A stretch of 64,000 nucleotides of DNA, taken from NCBI RefSeq assembly GCF_031456495.1, contig NZ_JAVDUW010000001.1, positions 62,001-126,000 of the forward strand, written 5' to 3'. The stretch's first letter is position 1. Every line of letters starts with the position of its first letter. The notes beneath the pieces are model-generated. The model was not told the DNA's origin, searched no databases, and saw only the letters and a program-made list of their open reading frames with translations. Positions 58,140 to 64,000 of the stretch are shown piece by piece. The position numbers and the translations under genes were made by a program. This DNA is from Pedococcus sp031456495 (GTDB lineage: Bacteria > Actinomycetota > Actinomycetes > Actinomycetales > Dermatophilaceae).

Positions 58140-59159
58140 TCAGGCCCTGAGCTCGGCGAGCAGCGTGCGGGCGAGCTCCTCGGCCGGCAGCTCGCGCGCC
58201 CGGTCGTGGCCCGTGCCCGCCCAGAGGTTAACGAGCTCCGCCTCGCCGGTGGCCCTGCCGTGCGCCCGCAGCGGTGCGGTGAGGTGGTGGACGTGCGGGT
58301 ATGCCGCGGGTGCCGCCTCGCCGTACAGCTCGGTCCAGCTCGTGACCAGCGCGCGGGCGCTGCGGCCGGTGTAGGCGCGCGTCACCGTGGTGCCGCGCCG
58401 GTGGACCAGGGCGTGACGGTGCACGGGCGAGGTGCCGGCCTCGGGGCAGAGCAGGAACGCCGTGCCGTAGGCCGCGGCGCTCGCCCCGGCCGCCAGCGCC
58501 GCAGCACCGTCGGCGCCGGTGGCGAACCCGCCGGCCGCCATCACCGGCAGGTCGGTGCGCGAGCGCAGGGCCGCGACCAGGTCGAGCGTCACCGGCTGCT
58601 CGCGACCGCTGTCGACCGGGCCGCCGCGGTGGGCACCGGCCTCCCACCCCTGTGCGACGAGCCCGTCGGCGCCGAGCTCGACCGCCCAGTCCGCCTCCTC
58701 GGGCTCGTTGACGGTGCACCACACGGCGGTGCCCGCGGCGTGCAGGCGGGCGACGTCCTCCGCGGACGGCCAGCCGAACGAGAAGGACACGAAGGGCGGG
58801 GCCGCCTCGACGAGCGCGTCGACCTTTGCCGCGTAGGCGTCGTCGTCCCACCGGGCCTGGCCCAGGTCGACGCCCGCTGCGGCCGCCCACGGTGCCAGCA
58901 GCTCGGCATACGCCATCACGTCCGCGGCGACGGACGGCGGGTCGGGCGACGGGACGAAGACGTTGACGCCGAACGGTGCCGACGACGCGGCGCGGAAGGC
59001 GGCGACGTCGTCCCGGAGACGCTCCGGCGCCAGGTAGGCGCCGGCGAGGACGGGGAAGGCGCCGCCGCGCGCTGCAGCGACCGCGAGCTCGACGGTGGTG
59101 GGGCCGCCGGCCATGGGTGCGACGACGACGGGATGGCGGCTCCAGTCGAGCCGGGTCAC
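58140..59159 (-). CDS. Nitronate monooxygenase (2-nitropropane dioxygenase-like)
   Basis: 339 residues, GTG 59159. An FMN-dependent TIM barrel: VVVAPMAGGPTTVELAVAAARGGAFPVLAGAY (about 10-43), LGADGLVAQGWEAGAHRGG (phosphate-binding and the catalytic-type His), and VMAAGGFATGADGAAALAAGASAAAYGTAFL. Nitronate monooxygenases detoxify nitronates such as 3-nitropropionate anions. The start overlaps the stop of the DUF3046 gene by 4 bp. Confidence 0.92.
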   Translation of the reverse strand: MTRLDWSRHPVVVAPMAGGPTTVELAVAAARGGAFPVLAGAYLAPERLRDDVAAFRAASSAPFGVNVFVPSPDPPSVAADVMAYAELLAPWAAAAGVDLGQARWDDDAYAAKVDALVEAAPPFVSFSFGWPSAEDVARLHAAGTAVWCTVNEPEEADWAVELGADGLVAQGWEAGAHRGGPVDSGREQPVTLDLVAALRSRTDLPVMAAGGFATGADGAAALAAGASAAAYGTAFLLCPEAGTSPVHRHALVHRRGTTVTRAYTGRSARALVTSWTELYGEAAPAAYPHVHHLTAPLRAHGRATGEAELVNLWAGTGHDRARELPAEELARTLLAELRA

Positions 59160-59380
59160 TTGGCCGGCTTCCGCTCCACGCCGAGGCGGCGCGACTCGGG
59201 CACGTCCATGTCGTCGCACAGCGCGAGCCACACCCGGCGGGGGGACTCGCCGGCGTCGAGGGCCTGCTGCACGGTCTGGTCACCCAGCGCGTGCAGGGTG
59301 TGGCTGCGGGCCAGCGAGGAGGCGTAGGCCTCGCCGAACTCGTCGTTCATCAGCTCCCAGAAGTGGCTCAACCGCACCAC
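59156..59380 (-). CDS. DUF3046 family protein
   Basis: 74 residues, GTG 59380. RLSHFWELMNDEFGEAYASSLARSHTLHALGDQTVQQALDAGESPRRVWLALCDDMDVPESRRLG covers the whole DUF3046 family, a small helical actinobacterial protein usually encoded beside recA/recX. Here it is 10 kb from recA and overlaps the nitronate monooxygenase gene. Function unknown. Confidence 0.93.
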   Translation of the reverse strand: MVRLSHFWELMNDEFGEAYASSLARSHTLHALGDQTVQQALDAGESPRRVWLALCDDMDVPESRRLGVERKPAK

Positions 59381-59396
59381 TGGAGTCTAGGCACGC

Positions 59397-60887
59397 TTAG
59401 TCGAGGTGGTGGAACCGCGGCCAGAGCGCCGTCCACGGCCTGCGCGGACCGGTGCACACCGCGACGGGGGCGCCCTGCTCCTCGCTGTCGACGCCGACAC
59501 GGTCGTCGAGCCGGTCGAGGACCCGGCAGGACGCGAACAGGTCCCGCACGCCGTCGAGCTGGTACCCGACGACGATGATGGTCTGCGTGGCGTCCGGCGG
59601 GCGGGCGACGTCGGCGAGGGCGTTCTGGCCGCTGAGCGGGCGCGGCAGGCCCAGGGGGTGCCCGTAGCGGGCGATGGCGCCGGCCTCGCCGTAGTTGGAC
59701 GTGACCACCTGCGTCGGGTGACCGGGTGCGGTCCGGTATGCCGCGGCCACCTGCGCGACGTAGCGCGGCCAGCCGACCTGGTCGGCCACCAGCGGGCTCA
59801 CGTCGGCGACCGGCGTCGAGCCGACGGTGCCCACCGGCACCACCGGCAGGGCGAGCAGGACGGAGACGGAGGCGTTGACCGCGACGAGGACGCCCGCGGT
59901 CACGGCCGCCCAGCGGCGGCGGCCCAGCCAGCGGGCGACGGGGACGCAGCCGGCGGCATACGCGACGGAGAGGAGGTGGGCCGGGTAGTGCGGCTGGGCT
60001 CCGGAGACCCACGTGAAGGCGACGAGGAGCAGGCACGCGACGGCCAGGTAGCCGGCCTGGGCGCGTTGGGGCCGACGCAGCAGCCAGACCAGCCCGGTCG
60101 CCCACACCACCACCAGCGGCGGGCCCAGCATGACGAGCAGGAGGAGCGGCAGGCCGCCGCGGACGTCGGCGGCGTTGTTGTCGGCGAGCGCGCGGCCCAT
60201 GGCGAGCTGCGGCCAGCCGTGGGTGGCCTGGTAGAGCAGGTTCGGCAGGGAGAGCACGAGGCCGGCGGCCGCCCCGGCGAGGAGCCACCGGCCGCGCAGG
60301 GAGCGTCGGGGCCCCAGCGCGAGGATCCCGATGCCGAGGGAGCCCACGACGACGGCGACCAGCAGGCGGTTGTACGTCGTGAGGCCCGCGACTGCCCCCG
60401 CGACCAGCCACCAGCGCGGGTGACCACCGGTCGCACGCAGCACCGCCAGCACGACGAGGGCGAGCAGCGGCAGGTCGACCGTCGAGGTGAGCAGGAGGTG
60501 GCCGAGCATCAGCGGGATGGCGGCGAAGGCGTAGCCCCACGCGGCGAGCGCCTGCGCCCCTCGGCCACCGCCGAGCTCGCGGGTGATGAGTGTGACGAGG
60601 ACGACCGAGGTCGCGGCTGCGAGCGTCGCCGGGACCCGCAGCGCCCACGGGGCGTCGGCGAGGTAGGTGGTCAGGTGCGCGAGGAGCGGCGTGAGCGGGG
60701 GTTGGTCGACGTAGCCCCAGGCGCGAGGCAGCATCCGGAAGTAGAGCTCGTCGCGGTGGTAGCCGTAGCCGCTCGAGCCGAGGGTGAGGGCTGCCGCCTG
60801 GGCGAGCGCGGCCCCGAGCACGGCGGCCCACCAGACGGGGTGGCGGACGGGCAGGCGCTGGCTGTCCCCCACGGCCGTCATGGGCAC
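59397..60887 (-). CDS. ArnT/PMT-type membrane glycosyltransferase
   Basis: 496 residues, GTG 60887 or ATG 60881. About 11 hydrophobic helices. The first external loop, GYGYHRDELYFRMLPRAWGYVDQPPLTPLL (about 41-70), has the acidic residue and DQPPL motif of GT39/GT83 enzymes, which use polyprenyl-phosphate sugars. The C-terminal 130 residues are extracytoplasmic (VTSNYGEAGAIARYG...). It could glycosylate cell-wall polymers or proteins; acceptor and donor are not known. Its stop lies 16 bp from the DUF3046 start. Confidence 0.9.
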   Translation of the reverse strand: MPMTAVGDSQRLPVRHPVWWAAVLGAALAQAAALTLGSSGYGYHRDELYFRMLPRAWGYVDQPPLTPLLAHLTTYLADAPWALRVPATLAAATSVVLVTLITRELGGGRGAQALAAWGYAFAAIPLMLGHLLLTSTVDLPLLALVVLAVLRATGGHPRWWLVAGAVAGLTTYNRLLVAVVVGSLGIGILALGPRRSLRGRWLLAGAAAGLVLSLPNLLYQATHGWPQLAMGRALADNNAADVRGGLPLLLLVMLGPPLVVVWATGLVWLLRRPQRAQAGYLAVACLLLVAFTWVSGAQPHYPAHLLSVAYAAGCVPVARWLGRRRWAAVTAGVLVAVNASVSVLLALPVVPVGTVGSTPVADVSPLVADQVGWPRYVAQVAAAYRTAPGHPTQVVTSNYGEAGAIARYGHPLGLPRPLSGQNALADVARPPDATQTIIVVGYQLDGVRDLFASCRVLDRLDDRVGVDSEEQGAPVAVCTGPRRPWTALWPRFHHLD

Positions 60888-61016
60888 AGGGTGTCGCGTG
60901 CCTGGGGCCGTGTCGAGCGACTTCCGCCGATCCGGCTCCGGTCAGCGCGGTGGGGGCGGGGTGGCCGGCCTGCGGGCCGCGACCGGGTGGCGGCGCAGCC
61001 CGCCAGGACGCGCGGC

Positions 61017-61460
61017 TCAGCTGGCCAGGAGGGCGGACCCCAGTGCGATGAGCACGACCACCTTGACGAGCTCGAGGCCCACGTAGGCGAAGTGGGCGCG
61101 CGAGCGCGGGACCTCGGCGGGGTCGGCGGCAGCCAGGACGGCATCGGTGCGACGGTTGAGCGCCGGGCGCACCGCCAGCAGCTGCGCCGCGAGGACGACT
61201 GCGGCGACGACGACGAGGACCCAGGCGGTCGTGGAGGCGCCACCGACAGCGGCGGCCACGACCGCCACCACGAGCAGCCCGGCCTCGACGAGGTTGAGCG
61301 CGCGGAAGACGATGCGCCCGATGCCGAGGCCGACCGGGAGCGTGACGCCGGGGGCCCGGAACTTGAGCGGCGCCTCCAGGAAGGAGATGCCGAGCACCAT
61401 GCCCAACCACACGAACGTCGCCGCAGCGGCTACCGACGCACCCACCGGAGATCCCTCCAC
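61017..61460 (-). CDS. Small four-helix membrane protein
   Basis: 147 residues, ATG 61460. Four hydrophobic helices: about 9-27, 50-70, 77-97 and 124-145. The loop FLEAPLKFRAPGVTLPVGLGIGRIVFRALNLVEAG recurs in actinobacterial proteins that I would place near DUF4149/TMEM205, without certainty. No catalytic motif. It is 129 bp upstream of the glycosyltransferase on the same strand. Confidence 0.75.
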   Translation of the reverse strand: MEGSPVGASVAAAATFVWLGMVLGISFLEAPLKFRAPGVTLPVGLGIGRIVFRALNLVEAGLLVVAVVAAAVGGASTTAWVLVVVAAVVLAAQLLAVRPALNRRTDAVLAAADPAEVPRSRAHFAYVGLELVKVVVLIALGSALLAS

Positions 61461-61500
61461 CCGAGTCCTGAGTTCTTCTCCAGCACCGTAGCCCCGCGGT

Positions 61501-62094
61501 TCAGGAGGCGCTCAGGAGGGGGTGGGCCCGTCCCTGGCGCCGAGCGGACAGCAGCAACAGGACACCCGAGGCGACGAAGGGCACGAGCAGCAGCCCCACC
61601 GACAAGGGCTCGACGAAGTGGGATGCCGCGCCCACCGCCGCCAGCAGGAGGGGCACCACGCACACGGTGAGGATGAGGTAGCCGGCCGCACGCGGACGGA
61701 AGAGACCCGCCACCGCCGCCGGTCCGCAGACGGACAGGACGAGCACCAGCGAGAGTGGACCATGGCTGTCCTCCCACGCGTGGGCGGCGCCGTAGTCCAC
61801 GAGCGACCACGCGCCGAAGGCCAGCGGCGCGCACGCCGCGACGGCCAGCACCACCACGGCGGCCACGGGCCGGTAGAAGGCCAGCAGGCACAGGCCGAGC
61901 GTTGCCAGCACCCAGGCAGCCGTGCCGCCGATCCCCACCCACCCGCCGGGGTCCACGACGGCGTCGCCGCCGACGAACAGCCCCATCAGGCCGACGAACC
62001 CCAGCGCGACCGCGACGGCGCCCCACTGGAGGGAACCGACACCCACGACCCGAGCCGCCCACTCCCGGCGGTACCTCTCCACGTTGCCTCTCAC
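61501..62094 (-). CDS. Hypothetical membrane protein
   Basis: 197 residues, ATG 62094. A basic N-terminus (MRGNVERYRREWAARVV) precedes five or six hydrophobic segments (WGAVAVALGFVGLMGLFVGG, AWVLATLGLCLLAFYRPVAAVVVLAVAA, LSLVLVLSVCGPAAVAGLF, LILTVCVVPLLLAAVG, LSVGLLLVPFVASGVLLLLS). I recognise no family. It ends 40 bp before the next membrane-protein gene and may form a pair with it. Confidence 0.7.
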   Translation of the reverse strand: MRGNVERYRREWAARVVGVGSLQWGAVAVALGFVGLMGLFVGGDAVVDPGGWVGIGGTAAWVLATLGLCLLAFYRPVAAVVVLAVAACAPLAFGAWSLVDYGAAHAWEDSHGPLSLVLVLSVCGPAAVAGLFRPRAAGYLILTVCVVPLLLAAVGAASHFVEPLSVGLLLVPFVASGVLLLLSARRQGRAHPLLSAS

Positions 62095-62209
62095 GCGTCC
62101 AGCGTCGCCGGTGGCCGCCCCGGGCGGTCAGGGCCCTTGGACCCGCTCGTCCGGCGCTGCCGAGGTCCTTCGCTGCCTCCCGCGCGAGCTCCGTCAGCAC
62201 CTCACGGGG

Positions 62210-62929
62210 TCAGGGGGCCTCGAGCTGGAAGAACAGGAAGCAGATGAACGACCGACCGTCCTCGTGGGGCAGCAGCTCCGCCGGGGTGCCGGCGGCGGGC
62301 GGCGGCTCGGTGACCGCCTTGACCGTGAACCCCGCGCCGATGAAGGAGTTGACGACGTCCTGCAGCGGGCGGTGCCAGTAGGTCAACCAGACGGTCCCCT
62401 CGCCGAAGTCGTAGTCCTCGGAGTAGCGGGTGAGGGCGAAGTAGTCCGCCTCGGGGTACACCACGGCATACACAGTGGGGTGGATGATCGACACCACGAG
62501 GCGCCCGCCGGGCCTCAGCACGCGCCGCAGCTCGGCCAGCGCAGGGACCCAGTCCTCGACGTAGTGCAGGGACAGCGACGCGACGACCACGTCGAACGCG
62601 TCGTCGGCGTAGGGCAGCGGGGCGCCGAGGTCCGCGACCCTCAGGTCTGCGTCGTCGCCCAGGCGCTGCCGAGCCAGCTCGACCATCGCCGAGCTGAGGT
62701 CGAAGCCGGACACGCTGGCACCGGCAGCACGCAGGTCCTGCATCAGCGGGCCGGACCCGCACCCGGCGTCCAGGACGTCCAGGCCTGCGACGTCACCGGC
62801 GAGACGCACCATCTCCGGGCGCGCGTACCAGGCGTTGAAGAGGTTGCTCTCGTTGCTCGCCGAGTACGCGGCCGCGAACTCGTCGTAGTCGGCGACGGGG
62901 GCAGCGGACTGGCTCACGGGTTCGGGCAT
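62210..62929 (-). CDS. Class I SAM-dependent methyltransferase (Methyltransf_11 type)
   Basis: 239 residues, ATG 62929. Motif I is LDVLDAGCGSGPLMQDLRAAGASV (about 48-71), motif II GFDLSSAMVELARQRLG, and motif post-IV AELRRVLRPGGRLVVSIIHP. It resembles UbiE-like small-molecule methyltransferases. GTVWLTYWHRPLQDVVNSFIGAGFTVKAVTEP is the usual C-terminal cap. The substrate is unknown. It shares no close operon partner. Confidence 0.9.
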   Translation of the reverse strand: MPEPVSQSAAPVADYDEFAAAYSASNESNLFNAWYARPEMVRLAGDVAGLDVLDAGCGSGPLMQDLRAAGASVSGFDLSSAMVELARQRLGDDADLRVADLGAPLPYADDAFDVVVASLSLHYVEDWVPALAELRRVLRPGGRLVVSIIHPTVYAVVYPEADYFALTRYSEDYDFGEGTVWLTYWHRPLQDVVNSFIGAGFTVKAVTEPPPAAGTPAELLPHEDGRSFICFLFFQLEAP

Positions 62930-63000
62930 GACCGATTCCTACCCCGATGGGGCAGTTGCGCCAACCCGGCGCGCAGGCAGATGACCGACCGAGAGCGCCC

Positions 63001-63216
63001 TCAGCGGCTCGTCCGCTCCCGGCCCCGGTGGGACGACGTGCCGGCCCGAGCCCGACGGGCGTGACGGCGACGGCCGAGCCGGCGGCCGACCTCCAGGCCC
63101 GCCGCCGCAGCGGTCGCCGAGAGGGTCAGCGCCGTCAGGGCGAGGTCCCACGCGTTGTGGTCGCGAAGCCGCATCCGTGGCACGTCACGCTCCCTGCTCG
63201 GGCCGTCGCCGGCCAC
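63001..63216 (-). CDS. Small basic hypothetical protein
   Basis: 71 residues if started at GTG 63216; a start at GTG 63183 would give 60. It holds one hydrophobic stretch (AWDLALTALTLSATAAAAGLEV) followed by a very basic tail (RRLGRRRHARRARAGTSSHRGRERTSR). It could be a membrane-anchored basic peptide. High GC makes chance ORFs common and the Shine-Dalgarno is weak, so this call is tentative. It is 4 bp downstream of the next gene's stop. Confidence 0.4.
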   Translation of the reverse strand: MAGDGPSRERDVPRMRLRDHNAWDLALTALTLSATAAAAGLEVGRRLGRRRHARRARAGTSSHRGRERTSR

Positions 63217-63220
63217 CTCG

Positions 63221-63430
63221 TCAGTCGTCCTTCTTCAGGCTCGGGTACTTCTTCTCGACCGCCGCCCGGACCTTCTTCTTCTCCGCCTCCGAGCCGTGCT
63301 GGGCCACCCTGGCCAGGGCGTTGCGGGCGTGCTCGATGTCGGGGATCGGGTACTTCTCCTCGTCGGGCAGTGCGAACGATGACTTCTCGAGCCTGTCGCG
63401 GTTCTTGCTGTTGCTGAGGTCCTTCGACAC
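63221..63430 (-). CDS. DUF6582-like small protein
   Basis: 69 residues, GTG 63430 with GAGGAG upstream. SSFALPDEEKYPIPDIEHARNALARVAQHGSEAEKKKVRAAVEKKYPSLKKDD is a soluble, Lys-rich helical sequence repeatedly seen in actinobacteria and their phages as DUF6582. The ALPDE-KYPI-D-HARNAL motif is distinctive. Function unknown. Confidence 0.85.
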   Translation of the reverse strand: MSKDLSNSKNRDRLEKSSFALPDEEKYPIPDIEHARNALARVAQHGSEAEKKKVRAAVEKKYPSLKKDD

Positions 63431-63680
63431 GGCGGTCTCCTCTCGTGGGTCGTCCTGTGTCCCTACCCGTTCAGTGGTTCGCCGAACCCCAGTCGACTCC
63501 CCCGCCCTGACCCCGGCCAGTCCTACGTCTTTAGCCGGTGGTCGGGGCCCCGTCGCCGCCCTAGGCTCCCGGCCGGAAGAGGGCGCCATGACCGGTCGAT
63601 CCGGTGCGCCGGTCCGCGCAGGGCGACACGAATCGGTCCACGACGCCTGATCGCACCGATCCCGCTCGGAGGTTCCCACC

Positions 63681-63908
63681 ATGATCCGGAAGACCTGCGC
63701 CGCCGTGTTCGCCACCGTGGCCCTCAGCACCGTTGCCGCCGTGCCCGCCGTGGCGGCGCCGAACCCGAACCCCCAGGCGCCCGCCCACACCGGCACCGCG
63801 TGCGCGAGTGTGCTCACCCACAATCCGCAGGCCTCCGAGGACTCGCACAGCGCGCCGACGGCCCAGCAGAACTTCGCCGCCGTCGGCGCCGCCATGTGCG
63901 GGCTGTAG
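63681..63908 (+). CDS. Small secreted protein with two cysteines
   Basis: 75 residues, ATG 63681 after CGGAGG. The signal peptide MIRKTCAAVFATVALSTVAA...AVAA is cleaved near residue 26. The mature peptide is about 50 residues, with LTHNPQASEDSHSAPTAQQNFAAVGAAMCGL. Two cysteines (TGTACAS and AAMCGL) can form one disulphide. Similar tiny exported actinobacterial proteins exist, without known function. The last codons and stop are the first unit of a tandem array that runs to the window edge. Confidence 0.8.
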   Translation: MIRKTCAAVFATVALSTVAAVPAVAAPNPNPQAPAHTGTACASVLTHNPQASEDSHSAPTAQQNFAAVGAAMCGL

Positions 63909-63993
63909 GGGTCTGTGGGCTGAGGCGTGTGCGGGCTGGAGGCCGGTGCGGGCTCCAGGCATGTGCGAGCTCTAGGCCTGTGCGGGCTGTAGG
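63893..63993. repeat. 17-bp tandem array starting at a stop codon
   Basis: Six units in a row: 63893-63909 (CATGTGCGGGCTGTAGG, with the stop of the small secreted gene), 63910-63925 (16 bp), 63926-63942, 63943-63959, 63960-63976, 63977-63993. All share GTG(C/G)G-GGCT and end in AGG. The array may continue beyond 64000. Confidence 0.9.
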
Positions 63994-64000
63994 GGTACGC

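Noticed and set aside
1..64000. Prophage or insertion sequence
   Set aside because: No integrase, transposase, terminase, capsid or portal gene was seen. The GH25 lysozyme and the DUF6582-like gene alone are not evidence of a phage.

Overview
The window is about 72% GC, gene-dense chromosomal DNA. Gene order and content (hrcA-dnaJ-rsmE, HIT-phoH-ybeY-CBS protein-era, recA-recX-miaB-miaA-dapF-hflX, DUF3046, DUF3097, a SigE-family sigma factor) point to a high-GC actinobacterium, probably Micrococcales and perhaps Intrasporangiaceae. The family is inferred; no rRNA or tRNA gene is visible to test it.

Layout. 1-6.1 kb: end of a GNAT acetyltransferase, an acyl-CoA dehydrogenase, a secreted protein, asd and a BCCT transporter. 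6.2-19.3 kb: a conserved minus-strand housekeeping run of ribosome maturation and heat-shock genes (hemW, hrcA with a CIRCE operator, dnaJ, rsmE, HIT, phoH, ybeY, CBS protein, era). It is interrupted by a plus-strand sigma factor/GerMN pair and by DUF3097 and DUF4870 genes. phoH carries a full class 3 intein with a LAGLIDADG endonuclease. 19.3-31.1 kb: lepA, rpsT and holA continue the cluster, but plus-strand accessory genes sit between them: a cyclodeaminase-like protein, a phosphatase, an MFS exporter, an M48 protease, two PemK-like paralogues around a small-molecule kinase, and a GH25 lysozyme. 31.1-42 kb: XdhC-like domain, DinG and Ski2-like helicases, methyltransferase, acetyltransferases, NmrA-like reductase, HflX. 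42-50.2 kb: dapF, miaA, def, miaB, DUF1275, recX and recA with a LexA box. 50.2-57.7 kb: two ABC-2 exporters facing each other. 57.7-64 kb: DUF1905, nitronate monooxygenase plus DUF3046, a GT39-like glycosyltransferase, small membrane proteins, a methyltransferase and small proteins.

Most interesting non-coding signals: (i) the word GTATGCC/GGCATAC occurs about 50 times, in all frames and on both strands, and forces otherwise rare TAT and GCA codons; (ii) a 218-bp run of six inverted repeats lies between hemW and its divergent neighbour; (iii) several genes end in short tandem repeats that copy their own stop-codon region; (iv) three 40-bp-spaced hairpins lie upstream of lepA; (v) a modular dispersed repeat is present near 3.0 and 54.4 kb.
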